A stretch of 64,000 nucleotides of DNA from CBDEGR01 sp965237895 (GTDB lineage: Bacteria > Acidobacteriota > Terriglobia > UBA7540 > JAPUME01), in contig CBDEGR010000002.1 in assembly GCA_965237895.1 (NCBI GenBank), forward strand, positions 1,054,001-1,118,000, written 5' to 3'. The notes under the pieces were generated by a model. The model ran no database searches and had not been told where the DNA came from. It saw nothing but the letters and a program-made list of their open reading frames with translations. The position numbers and the translations under genes are program-made. Every line of letters starts with the position of its first letter. Position 1 is the stretch's first letter. Of the stretch, positions 51,049 to 59,599 are shown piece by piece.

Positions 51049-51321
51049 ATGGACGAGCGTAGATTTTTCACTGAATCAGTAGAGAAGAAACCGGCCAATC
51101 TCACCTGTCAGTCCTGCCGGCAGACAGATTCTTATGAGATTCGTTGGGTCATGAGGAAGAAGAAGAAGGGTCTTGAAAAGACTTTAAGAGGGGAAGACCG
51201 CGCGAAGTTTGAAAAATTGCAGTCCTACACGGTCCGGCAGGACGACCTCGTCGGCTGCAAGAATCCCCGCTGCCGAAAGCGGATTGAGATTACCTCCCTC
51301 CAGTCGATCATTTTTCTCTAA
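51049..51321 (+). CDS. Conserved hypothetical zinc-ribbon-like protein
   Basis: A 90-residue cytosolic protein: DERRFFTESVEKKPANLTCQ then SCRQTDSYEIRWVMRKKKKG, KFEKLQSYTVRQDDLVGCKN and PRCRKRIEI. Two cysteine pairs (CQSC and CKNPRC) probably bind zinc around a basic core. GGAGGAG precedes ATG 51049. A similar family appears to be widespread in Acidobacteriota without known function. Converges with and overlaps the next gene by 4 bases. Confidence 0.65.
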   Translation: MDERRFFTESVEKKPANLTCQSCRQTDSYEIRWVMRKKKKGLEKTLRGEDRAKFEKLQSYTVRQDDLVGCKNPRCRKRIEITSLQSIIFL

Positions 51322-52031
51322 AAAGAGTTCCGCCGCCGGCCTTGGCGAACGATGGGAACGGCAATGGGCTGCAGGAGGACGAGTTCCAGGTCCGTGCCCC
51401 GCCGCAATTCGATGTCTTTTCCTCGTCGCAAGAGAACGCTTGCCACACCGGCTCCTGCCCCAACTCCCCCTCCGATGGCGGCCCCTTTGCCGCGGCCGAC
51501 GACCGCGCCGATCAGCGCGCTGCGGGCTCCGCTGATGACAATCACCTCGGCGTCTTTTCCTTTCGTTCCGGCGCCTTTGATGCGGCCCTCTCCTTCCTCA
51601 AACCCTTCGCCTGCCCGTGTGCCGGCGGCCGAGAGGGCGCTGCGCAGGGAGAGCGTGTAGCCGTCGGGGAAGACCAAAGATTCGAAACGGATGCCGAGCT
51701 TTGATTTCCCCTTGACGCGCCCGGCGCGGACCACCTGCGTGACGCTCCCTTTGACGAAGGTCCCGGCCGGAATCACGATGCGATGGTCGACGGTGATGGG
51801 AAACGTGGTTCGGCAATAGATATTCTGGCCCACGTAGGCCGTGCGCGTGCTCACGCTGTTGCGGAGCACCACCGGGACGTGGGTTTCGGCCGGTACGATG
51901 ACGGAGACGGAATCTCGCTGTTCGCCGGGGGCTCTGCGGGGCGCGGAAACCGCGGCCTCGTCCCGCGCCTGGGCGCCGACCGGCGGCGCCCCCAGCAGGA
52001 GTCCCAAAAGCAGCCATGAAATGATCCACAT
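51318..52031 (-). CDS. Conserved exported protein with glycine-rich C terminus
   Basis: A 237-residue protein with a signal peptide (IISWLLLGLLLGAPPVGAQA) and a beta domain VSVIVPAETHVPVVLRNSVS, VGQNIYCRTTFPITVDHRIV then IPAGTFVKGSVTQVVRAGRV (resembling the VirB10/TrbI-like barrel), followed by a glycine-zipper-like ALIGAVVGRGKGAAIGGGVG. A similar pattern occurs in uncharacterised acidobacterial envelope proteins. Function unknown. Confidence 0.6.
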   Translation of the reverse strand: MWIISWLLLGLLLGAPPVGAQARDEAAVSAPRRAPGEQRDSVSVIVPAETHVPVVLRNSVSTRTAYVGQNIYCRTTFPITVDHRIVIPAGTFVKGSVTQVVRAGRVKGKSKLGIRFESLVFPDGYTLSLRSALSAAGTRAGEGFEEGEGRIKGAGTKGKDAEVIVISGARSALIGAVVGRGKGAAIGGGVGAGAGVASVLLRRGKDIELRRGTDLELVLLQPIAVPIVRQGRRRNSF

Positions 52032-52208
52032 AAATCCTCCCTAATAGGGAAAAAGGTTCTTTCGCTCTAATCGTTAAACTCCATAGAAGGGGACGAGTTT
52101 TGTCCCTGAACCCGATTATTTTACACCGAATACTCTTTCACAGATATTGAAGGCTACGGAGGATATAGATGGCAGAGTCTCGAATGAGTTTGTCCGGCCG
52201 GGGTGCGC

Positions 52209-53576
52209 TTAGGAGAGGTTTCGCCGGACCGACTCGGCCAGTTGCTGGGCGATGCGGTTTACTTCGTCTTCGTCTTCGGCCTCGACCATGACGCGGACCA
52301 GCGGCTCGGTTCCTGAGTAACGGAGCACGATGCGGCCACGGGTGGCGAGCGCCTCCTCGCACCGCTCGAGCATCTCCCGGACGGGTGTGACGGAGTCCAG
52401 CGGGGGCTTGTTCTTCACGCCAACGTTTTGAATCACCTGGGGCAGCATGCGAAGGTCTCCCACCAGTTCCCCCAACGACTTGCCTTCTTCCCCCATGATG
52501 CGCAGTAGCATGAGGAAGGTGACCAGCCCGTCGCCCGTCGTGGCGAAGTCGGAAAAGATCACATGGCCGGAAGGCTCTCCGCCGAGCTTCGCCCCGGAGC
52601 GATGCATTTCCTCCAGCACATTCTTGTCTCCTACGGCGGTTCGCGTAAGGCGGATGCCCTCGCGGCGCAGGCCTTGCTCGAGGCCGTAGTTCGTCATCAC
52701 GGTGCCGACGACATGGTCCCCGGCGAGTTTTCCCTTCTGCTTCAGGTAGCGGGACACGAGCCACAGCACGCCGTCGCCGTCGGTCACCCGGCCCTTCTCT
52801 GTGGAAAAGATGGCGCGGTCGGCGTCGCCGTCCAGAGCCACGCCCAAGTCGGCGCCCCGTTCGGTAAGGGTCTGCGCCATCTGCTCTGGGTAGAGGGAGC
52901 CGCAGTTCCGGTTGATGTTCTCGCCGTCCGGGGAGCGGTGAATGAGAAGGCAATTGAGCTTGAGAGTTTCCGCCAGCAGGGGAGCCACCTCGGAAGCCGC
53001 CCCGTTGGCGCAGTCGATGACCAGCCGGATTCGTCTCAGGTCCAGGCCGGGGGGGATGAGTTGGGCCAAGTAGTCCACATAACGCTGCCGGAGCTTTCCG
53101 TCGGGAGAGAGGAGGAGAGAGAGAGGCGGCGGCACGAAAGGTGGACTTTCTGCTGCCGTTTGGTTCTGAAGTCCTTCTTCAATTTTTCTTTCCAGCGAAT
53201 CATCCAGTTTGGTTCCTTGCCGAGAGAAAATCTTTATGCCGTTGTCGTGATAGGGGTTGTGAGAGGCCGAGATCATCACGCCGGCGTGGAATCCGTCCTG
53301 GCGCGTCAGCAGGGCTGCACCGGGGGTGGTGATGACCCCGGCGTAGGTGACTTCCGTATGCGCCTCCCGCAGCCCGGCGGCCAGCAGCGAGGCAATTCGC
53401 GGGCTCGACTTCCGCGTGTCTCCTCCCATGAGCACACGGGTGGGATTCCCTTCCGCAAGCAGCTCTCCGAGGACTCGACCCAACCGGTAGAGCGTCTTGG
53501 CGTCCAGAGGGTATTTGTCGGCCGCGCCGCGGATGCCGTCGGTGCCGAACAATCTGGGAATAGATTCTTTCGTCAT
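52209..53576 (-). CDS. glmM: Phosphoglucosamine mutase
   Basis: Alpha-D-phosphohexomutase making glucosamine 1-phosphate for UDP-GlcNAc, peptidoglycan and LPS. 455 residues with RLFGTDGIRGAADKYPLD, the phosphoserine loop GVMISASHNPYHDNGIKIFS, metal-binding GVALDGDADRAIFSTE, LGGEPSGHVIFSD and the phosphate-binding RYSGTEPLVRVMVEA. No glmS or glmU adjoins it; folP lies on the same strand upstream (53682-54599), about 105 bases from the glmM start. Confidence 0.95.
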   Translation of the reverse strand: MTKESIPRLFGTDGIRGAADKYPLDAKTLYRLGRVLGELLAEGNPTRVLMGGDTRKSSPRIASLLAAGLREAHTEVTYAGVITTPGAALLTRQDGFHAGVMISASHNPYHDNGIKIFSRQGTKLDDSLERKIEEGLQNQTAAESPPFVPPPLSLLLSPDGKLRQRYVDYLAQLIPPGLDLRRIRLVIDCANGAASEVAPLLAETLKLNCLLIHRSPDGENINRNCGSLYPEQMAQTLTERGADLGVALDGDADRAIFSTEKGRVTDGDGVLWLVSRYLKQKGKLAGDHVVGTVMTNYGLEQGLRREGIRLTRTAVGDKNVLEEMHRSGAKLGGEPSGHVIFSDFATTGDGLVTFLMLLRIMGEEGKSLGELVGDLRMLPQVIQNVGVKNKPPLDSVTPVREMLERCEEALATRGRIVLRYSGTEPLVRVMVEAEDEDEVNRIAQQLAESVRRNLS

Positions 53577-53681
53577 GAAGGGTGAGTCGGAATGAAGAGA
53601 TAATCAGACATAAAATTTTGCAAGCGGAAACGAACGGGCAAGGAACTTCCCCTCGGCCGCGCCGCCGAACGTCACAATATA

Positions 53682-54599
53682 CTACAACATAAAGTCGCCC
53701 ATGGCGTCGGCGATGCGAACGGCGGGGAGAACCTCCTTCACGTCATTCACGCGGACGATGTGCGCGCCGCCCAAGATCGCCGCCATGACGGTAGCAGCGG
53801 TCCCGGCCGCCACCGCCGGGGAAACTTCTTGACCTGATTTGAGGCGGGAGCGTTTTTGTGAAGAGGGTTTCCCGTCGCTTTCGCCGACCGCTCGCCGGAT
53901 AAAAGATTTTCGTGAGGTTCCTACCAGAATTGGCAGACGAAGCGTGCTGAGTCGTGAAAGATTTCCCAACAGTTCAAAGTTCTGCTCAAAAGATTTTCCG
54001 AAGCCGAAGCCGGGGTCCACGATCAATTGGTTTCGCCGAACTCCCGCCTGCAGAGCCTTTTGAACCGAGCGCTTCAACCCGCTCCGTACCGACCGCCATA
54101 CCTCCGAGGCAAAGGGCGACTGTTGCATGGTGGCGGGTGTCCCCCGCATGTGCATCAGAATGAGAGGACAGCGGCACTCGACGGCCACCCGGGCCATTCG
54201 TGCGTCGAATCGAAGGCCGCTGACGTCGTTGATCGCGTTCGCGCCCGCGCGCAGGGCCGTTTCGGCCACCTCGGCCTTGGTGGTGTCGATCGAAATCCAG
54301 GCCTTTGATTTTTTCCGTAGGCCGCGGACGACGGGGAGAACTCGCCGCAGCTCTTCTTCGACGGGAACGGGCCGTGAGCCGGGCCGGGTGGACTCCCCTC
54401 CGATATCGATCCAGTCGGCGCCGTGCCGGAGCAGCTCAAGCCCGCGGGCAACGGCGTTTGCCGGCTTCAGGTGCCGTCCGCCGTCTGAAAAAGAGTCCGG
54501 GGTGACGTTCACCACGCCCATCACCAGCGTCCGCCTGCCAAGGCGAATCTGTTTACGGCCGGAGCGTAGGGTAAATTCTTTTCGGGTGTGTGTTTTCAT
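53682..54599 (-). CDS. folP: Dihydropteroate synthase
   Basis: Folate-pathway TIM barrel that joins p-aminobenzoate and dihydropterin pyrophosphate; target of sulfonamides. 305 residues: VMGVVNVTPDSFSDGG, GADWIDIGGESTRPGSRPV, SIDTTKAEVAETALRAGANA, INDVSGLRFD, LILMHMRGTPATMQQ, IVDPGFGFGKSFEQN and ILVGTSRKSFIRRAV. A slightly long insert (SDGKPSSQKRSRLKSGQEVS) lies before the last helix. ATG 54599 gives a basic N-terminal tail before the barrel. Lies between ftsH and glmM, same strand. Confidence 0.95.
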   Translation of the reverse strand: MKTHTRKEFTLRSGRKQIRLGRRTLVMGVVNVTPDSFSDGGRHLKPANAVARGLELLRHGADWIDIGGESTRPGSRPVPVEEELRRVLPVVRGLRKKSKAWISIDTTKAEVAETALRAGANAINDVSGLRFDARMARVAVECRCPLILMHMRGTPATMQQSPFASEVWRSVRSGLKRSVQKALQAGVRRNQLIVDPGFGFGKSFEQNFELLGNLSRLSTLRLPILVGTSRKSFIRRAVGESDGKPSSQKRSRLKSGQEVSPAVAAGTAATVMAAILGGAHIVRVNDVKEVLPAVRIADAMGDFML

Positions 54600-54641
54600 G
54601 CCACGTCTCGCAAGAGGTGGATGAGCCTTCCAACAAGGATT

Positions 54642-54703
54642 GGGTAGGCCGGGCTTTCCAGCCCGGCGATCTGGAGTGACGGCCGGGAAAGGCCGTCCTA
54701 CCC
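54642..54703. repeat. Palindromic three-way-junction-like repeat
   Basis: GGGTAGG (54642-54648) pairs with CCTACCC (54697-54703); inside, CCGGGCT-TTCC-AGCCCGG and ACGGCC-GGGAAA-GGCCGT form two further hairpins. It lies between ftsH and folP. REP-like in character; no T-tract follows directly, so it is not a standard terminator. Confidence 0.7.
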
Positions 54704-54748
54704 TTATTTTGATCCGGTTCGATTTCGAAAGGAGTGTGGCTGAAAACC

Positions 54749-56662
54749 TTACGCCGGTTGCGGTTCCTCTGTTCCCGGTTTCGTGGACGTAGGGGCCGGT
54801 TTCAGGACTTCTTGGACCGGCTCGGGACTGCTGAGCGGCGGCGGAGGTTCGTCAGGCACGCGGGCCGGAAGTTTCTTTTCCGCGATCAACAACTTCACTT
54901 CTTTCGCGTCCAGAACCTCACGATCGAGCAATGCTTCGGCGATCCTGATCAGAGGTTTGCGGTTGGAGGAGAGCGCTTCCTGCGCGCGCTTGTAGCCGCC
55001 CATGACCAGCTTGCTTACCTGTTGATCGATTTTAATGGCCGTATCCTCGCTGAATTCGCGCTGGATGGCAATGTCTCGCCCCAGGAAAACCTGCTCCTGA
55101 TTCTTCCCGTAGGAGAGGGGCCCGAGCTCGCTCATCCCGTATTCGCAGACCATGCGGCGGGCGAGTTCCGTGGCCTGCTCGATGTCATTCCCCGCGCCGG
55201 TGGTGATGTGGTTCAGGAACATCTCCTCGGCCGCGCGGCCGCCCATTATAATGGCCAACTGGTCTTCGAGGAAATCTTTCCGGTACGTATGCTTGTCGTC
55301 CTCGGGTAGCGTCATGGTGACGCCCAGAGACATGCCGCGGGGGATGATCGTCACCTTGTGCAGCGGGTCGGCGTTGGGCATCATCTGCGCCACCAGCGCG
55401 TGACCGGCTTCGTGGAACGCCGTATTCTTCTTTTCTTCGTCATTCAGGATGAGTGATTTCCGCTCGGCGCCCATCAGGACCTTATCCTTCGAGGTCTCGA
55501 AGTCTTTCATGGCGACGTGCTTGCGGTCGTAGCGGGCGGCCAGCAGCGCAGCTTCATTGACCAGGTTCGCCAAGTCGGCGCCGGAGAAGCCTGGCGTACC
55601 GCGCGCCAGCACCGAGATGTCCACGTCTTCGCCCAGCGGAATCTTCTTCGTGTGAACTTTCAGAATGCCTTCGCGCCCGCCCACGTCGGGCCGTCCGACC
55701 ACCACGCGACGGTCGTAACGTCCCGGGCGCAGCAGCGCCGGGTCGAGCACGTCGGGCCGGTTCGTCGCTGAAATCAGGATGACGCCGTCGTTCGCTTCGA
55801 ACCCGTCCATTTCTACCAGAAGCTGATTCAGCGTCTGTTCGCGCTCGTCATGTCCGCCGCCCAGGCCCGCGCCGCGGTGGCGACCGACGGCGTCGATTTC
55901 GTCGATGAAGATGATGCAAGGCGCATTCTTTTTGCCCTGTTCGAACAGGTCGCGTACCCGCGAAGCGCCCACGCCGACGAACATCTCCACAAAGTCGGAC
56001 CCGGAGATGGAGAAGAACGGGACGTTTGCCTCTCCGGCGATGGCGCGCGCCAAGAGGGTTTTTCCCGTTCCGGGAGGCCCCACCAGCAGGACGCCTTTCG
56101 GAATCCTTCCGCCCAGCTTCTGGAACTTTTGCGGCTCGCGCAGGAATTCGATAATCTCCTGCAACTCCTCTTTAGCCTCTTCGACGCCAGCCACGTCCTT
56201 GAAGGTAACTTTCTTCTGTTGGTTCGAGAGCAGCCGGGCGCGGCTCTTGCCGAACGAGAGGGCCTTGTTGCCCCCGCTCTGCATCTGGCGCATGAAAAAA
56301 ATCCAGAGGCCGAGGATCAGCAACAACGGAATGCCGTTCGCAATCCAGGTGACCCAGGAACTGCCGGCGTCGTCCTTTACGGTGATGTTGACGCCTTGCT
56401 CGCGAAGAGCGTTGATGAGGTCCGGGTAGTCGGAAGGGGTCGTCGTGCTGAAGTTTGAATTGTCCTTCTTGTACTTCCCGCGGATGTTGTGGCCGATCAA
56501 GGTCACTTCCCGGACGTTTCCGTTCTCCACTTCCTCCATGAACTGGGTGAAGCTGGGCTGGTCCACGCGGCCTTCGCGTCGGGAGTTGACCACCAGGAAA
56601 AGCAGGAGGGCCGTGGCGATCATCAGGACCCAGAAAATGATGTTTTTTACTGCAGCGTTCAC
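54749..56662 (-). CDS. ftsH: ATP-dependent zinc metalloprotease FtsH
   Basis: Inner-membrane AAA protease for quality control, 637 residues. Two membrane spans flank a periplasmic domain (IIFWVLMIATALLLFLVVNS and IPLLLILGLWIFFMRQ), followed by AAA motifs VGPPGTGKTLLARAIAG (Walker A), CIIFIDEIDAVGRHRG (Walker B), the pore motif FVEMFVG and SRH RPDVLDPALLRPGRYDRRV, and the zinc site TAFHEAGHALVAQMM. The C terminus is Pro-rich. Hpt and tilS lie upstream on the same strand, a common grouping. Confidence 0.97.
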   Translation of the reverse strand: MNAAVKNIIFWVLMIATALLLFLVVNSRREGRVDQPSFTQFMEEVENGNVREVTLIGHNIRGKYKKDNSNFSTTTPSDYPDLINALREQGVNITVKDDAGSSWVTWIANGIPLLLILGLWIFFMRQMQSGGNKALSFGKSRARLLSNQQKKVTFKDVAGVEEAKEELQEIIEFLREPQKFQKLGGRIPKGVLLVGPPGTGKTLLARAIAGEANVPFFSISGSDFVEMFVGVGASRVRDLFEQGKKNAPCIIFIDEIDAVGRHRGAGLGGGHDEREQTLNQLLVEMDGFEANDGVILISATNRPDVLDPALLRPGRYDRRVVVGRPDVGGREGILKVHTKKIPLGEDVDISVLARGTPGFSGADLANLVNEAALLAARYDRKHVAMKDFETSKDKVLMGAERKSLILNDEEKKNTAFHEAGHALVAQMMPNADPLHKVTIIPRGMSLGVTMTLPEDDKHTYRKDFLEDQLAIIMGGRAAEEMFLNHITTGAGNDIEQATELARRMVCEYGMSELGPLSYGKNQEQVFLGRDIAIQREFSEDTAIKIDQQVSKLVMGGYKRAQEALSSNRKPLIRIAEALLDREVLDAKEVKLLIAEKKLPARVPDEPPPPLSSPEPVQEVLKPAPTSTKPGTEEPQPA

Positions 56663-56759
56663 GAAACCCCTTCACTTGCCGGATTTTCCGGCCCCGTCTT
56701 TCGGTTCATATTGTTTAGATGCTGGAGCGGCTGAAAAGGCTTGCCCGCTCTCCGGGCTC

Positions 56760-57278
56760 CTAAATAGCCGCCAAATAAGGCAGTTGGCGATATTGATCCT
56801 TGTGCCCCAACCCGTAGCCGACCAGAAACTTCTCTTCCACTTCGAAGGCCACGTAGTCGGTGGGTACGTCCGCCTTGCGGGCGCTTTTCTTATTTACCAA
56901 CACGGCGGACCGCAGCGACTTGGGGTTCTTCCTGGAAATTTGTTGAATCAGATACTCCAGCGTGACCCCCGTTTGCAGGATTCCCTCAACCAAGAGAATA
57001 TCCTTTCCCGAGATATCGATCTTCGTCGTGAAGAAGACCTCTCGCATGCCGCCATTCTTTTTATCGACATCCCGGACGGTTACCTTCAGGAAATGGCACC
57101 TCACCGGTGAGGTGATGGCACGGACCAAATCGGCCATAAAGACAAAAGAGTCCTCCAGTACGCCCACGACGTGGACCGCCCGGTTTCTGTAGTCCTTGCT
57201 GATTTCGGTGCCGAGGTCCTTGACCTTCCGCCGAACTTCCTCCTCGCTGAGGATGGGTTTGATGGTATTCGTCTGCAT
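56760..57278 (-). CDS. hpt: Hypoxanthine phosphoribosyltransferase family protein
   Basis: Purine-salvage type I phosphoribosyltransferase, 172 residues from ATG 57278 (AGAAGGTGAAG upstream; a longer start at 57368 adds 30 unrelated residues). VVGVLEDSFVFMADLVRAI and VGYGLGHKDQYRQLPYLAAI fit HPRT. The PRPP loop is unusual: VEGILQTGVT instead of the standard VEDIIDTG-T, so both loop acids are replaced (Gly99, Gln102). The tilS-hpt-ftsH order supports the HPRT identity, but substrate or activity may differ. Confidence 0.8.
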   Translation of the reverse strand: MQTNTIKPILSEEEVRRKVKDLGTEISKDYRNRAVHVVGVLEDSFVFMADLVRAITSPVRCHFLKVTVRDVDKKNGGMREVFFTTKIDISGKDILLVEGILQTGVTLEYLIQQISRKNPKSLRSAVLVNKKSARKADVPTDYVAFEVEEKFLVGYGLGHKDQYRQLPYLAAI

Positions 57279-57411
57279 CTTCACCTTCTGATAATGTTTG
57301 TCGGGCGATGACGTTTGTCGGGCCGCATTTCCCGTGGGTGCGCTTGAGGTTGGCGCTGCGTTCTTCATTTTCCGATTTCCAAAGGCATTCCCAGGACCCC
57401 GGAGATTCCGA

Positions 57412-57447
57412 ACCGCGAATCTTCTATTGACCGCGAATCTTCTATTG
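57412..57447. repeat. 18-bp perfect tandem duplication at the tilS stop
   Basis: ACCGCGAATCTTCTATTG occurs twice in a row; the second copy contains the tilS stop codon, so the stop region is duplicated. Confidence 0.88.
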
Positions 57448-58848
57448 AAAAGGGGTTTCTTCGATAACCAGCACCTTCCGGGTGGTCGGGGTCACCGCCG
57501 CAGCCGCCCCCGCCGGAAAATCTCTGACCCAGATAATCCTCTCACCCGCCGTTACCAACGGCCAGAGTTTTCTTCGCGCGGCGGGAACCTTCCGTCGATG
57601 GAAGAGTTCCTTCAGTTTCAACGCTTTCCGGTTCCCCAAAGGCTGGAACCGGTCGCCTGCCCGCCAACTCCGCAACCGCAGAGGAGGTGTGATCTTACTC
57701 CAATCGACACCCGCTCCCTGCTCCATTTCATTATACGTCCGTCGGAAGGCCGTGGCATCATATATTTTGAACTGGAGCCGAACCCCCAGTTCCGGGATGG
57801 GATGCTCGCCCGGCACTTCGACCGGATAGCAGAAATCGTCGTCTGCGTCCTGGGATTTCGCCACCCGGAGACGTCCGAACTCCTTCCAGGCCTCGATTCC
57901 ATGGGGCAACTCAAGCCGCTTGCCCCCCTTTCCCTCTGCCGTAAACCGGCGGAGGGTCTCCAACTGAGCGTGCGAGAGGGTAAAATCCGGGCCGCCACAG
58001 TCCTTGAGCAGGCGGCGCAGCACTCTTCTCTGGAGCGCGACGGGCAGCTTGGTCAATTCGGCGGAGGGAATCCCGCCGCTGATTTCAACTTTTTCGCTCT
58101 TGCGAGCATGGAGCCACCGTTCGGCTTCCCTTTCGAGGAAATCTTCTTCTTCTCCGGCGCGCTCGGCCAGTTCATTGAGCAGAGGCACAATGCGCGGGTT
58201 CAACTCCCGCAGTTGGGGGAGTAGGTCCAGCCGAATCTTGTTGCGCAGAAATCGACGGTCGAAGTTCGTCGGGTCGGTGCGGTAGTGGACTCCGGCGTCG
58301 AACAAGTAGAGGAGCACCTCTTCGCGGGTTAAGCCGAGTAGGGGCCGGATGATCTTATCTTCTACCGCCGGGTAGATTCCCGCAAAGCCACGCGTGCCGC
58401 TGCCACGCACCAGCCGCAGCAGGACGGTTTCCGCCTGATCATTCGCCGTATGTCCGGTGGCTACTTTTTCTGTCTTCTTTTCTATGATGAGCGCGTTGAA
58501 ATAGTCGTACCGCAAACGGCGGGCGGTGGCTTCCAGATTCGAGCGCGATTTTTTCGCTTCCGCGGCGACGTCGGCACGGCGCGAATAAAACGGTAGGCCG
58601 CGCTCGCCGGCAGCCTGGCGGACGAAGGCTTCGTCTTTCTCAGAGTCTTCACCGCGAAGCTGATGGTTCAGATGCGCGACGGAAAGCTGTAAGCCGCGCT
58701 CCGGCGCGTAGCGGCCCAGCAGGTCGAGCAAAGCCATCGAATCCGGCCCGCCGGAGCAGGCGACGGCCACGCGGTCTCCGGCGCCGAAGAGTTTCCGAAC
58801 GGCCGGAAGCGAGCGGAATGTTCGATAGATTTCACTTTCGGCGTCCAT
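57442..58848 (-). CDS. tilS: tRNA(Ile)-lysidine synthetase
   Basis: Modifies C34 of the CAU-anticodon tRNA-Ile so it reads AUA. 468 residues: the PP-loop VAVACSGGPDSMALLDLLGR, SVAHLNHQLRGEDSEKDE, SNLEATARRLRYDYF, TGHTANDQAETVLLRLVRGS, RPLLGLTREEV and DPTNFDRRFLRNKIRLDLLP, then the substrate-binding TilS domains with LRSWRAGDRFQPLG near the C terminus. Length is normal. Upstream of hpt and ftsH, a conserved gene order in many bacteria. Confidence 0.95.
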   Translation of the reverse strand: MDAESEIYRTFRSLPAVRKLFGAGDRVAVACSGGPDSMALLDLLGRYAPERGLQLSVAHLNHQLRGEDSEKDEAFVRQAAGERGLPFYSRRADVAAEAKKSRSNLEATARRLRYDYFNALIIEKKTEKVATGHTANDQAETVLLRLVRGSGTRGFAGIYPAVEDKIIRPLLGLTREEVLLYLFDAGVHYRTDPTNFDRRFLRNKIRLDLLPQLRELNPRIVPLLNELAERAGEEEDFLEREAERWLHARKSEKVEISGGIPSAELTKLPVALQRRVLRRLLKDCGGPDFTLSHAQLETLRRFTAEGKGGKRLELPHGIEAWKEFGRLRVAKSQDADDDFCYPVEVPGEHPIPELGVRLQFKIYDATAFRRTYNEMEQGAGVDWSKITPPLRLRSWRAGDRFQPLGNRKALKLKELFHRRKVPAARRKLWPLVTAGERIIWVRDFPAGAAAAVTPTTRKVLVIEETPFQ

Positions 58849-59018
58849 GATTTTCCCGGCATGCTGTTTGTTTCCCGGCCCGGCATGTTTTCCCGAATCG
58901 GCAGCGCCTTAGTCTATGTTATCAACAATATCAGACCCAGGGGTGGAATAGGATGCCAGGGGCGCAATAGGATGGGAATCGGGGCCGTTCGGTTTAGGGA
59001 AAGCCGGAAGCCGCTCAC

Positions 59019-59564
59019 TTATGGGTCCCCCTCCGGCTCAGGGTCCACCCCCAGCGCTTCGGCGATGCGGTTGATGTAGTTGAAGTAGGCGATCACCTGC
59101 ACGGCGTCGTGAATCTGTTCGTCCGAGTACCCAGCCTGCCGAAGCTTTTCCAGGTCATCTCCGGTGCATTCGGCCGGGGTGAGGGTCACCTTTTCGGCAT
59201 ATTCGAGCAGCGTCCGTGTTTGAGGTTCGATCGCCGCCTGCCGCCAATCGGCAATGAACCGGTCGGCTAATTCATTGTCTCCGGTCACCTGACGCAGATC
59301 CTCTGCGTGGGCGAGGATTCAATAATGGCAGCGGTTCACAGCTGAGACCGCCACGGCCAGCATCTCCCGCTCCCTGCGGAGCAGCGGAGAAGGGAATTGC
59401 ATGACGGATTTATAGAACTCCATCGAGGCGGCCATGGTGCGGGGATTCAGGCCCATAATGCCGACGATGTTGAACACTTTCCCTGCCCGCCGAATGGCGG
59501 CATCATACTCTTTCTTCAGCTGCCCGGCAGCTTCCGCAAGAGAAATGGTCCGAATCCAAGCCAT
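59019..59564 (-). CDS. Peroxidase-related AhpD-like protein, probable selenoprotein (CxxU)
   Basis: Reading through one UGA gives a 181-residue carboxymuconolactone-decarboxylase/AhpD-fold protein: MAWIRTISLAEAAGQLKKEY, LNPRTMAASMEFYKSVMQFP, REREMLAVAVSAVNRCHY, UGA (59319-59321), ILAHAEDLRQVTGDNELADR, RTLLEYAEKVTLTPAEC and DAVQVIAYFNYINRIAEALG. The family has a redox CxxC at exactly this place (NxCHYC---H); here it is Cys79-x-x-UGA82, as in described AhpD-like selenoproteins. Both sides are in one frame and free of other lesions, and a hairpin with bacterial SECIS geometry follows. The alternative is a Cys-to-stop mutation. Confidence 0.8.
59292..59308 (-). promoter_or_regulatory. Bacterial SECIS-like hairpin after the in-frame UGA
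   Basis: On the minus strand ACGCAGA-GGA-TCTGCGT forms a perfect 7-bp stem with a GGA loop. The stem starts 11 bases and the loop 18 bases after the UGA, inside the 16-37 base window typical of bSECIS elements, with G in the first two loop positions. A further CC/GG pair can close beyond a small internal loop. Confidence 0.7.
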
Positions 59565-59599
59565 AAAAACTTTAGCCTCTTATTTTATTGATCTTCCGT

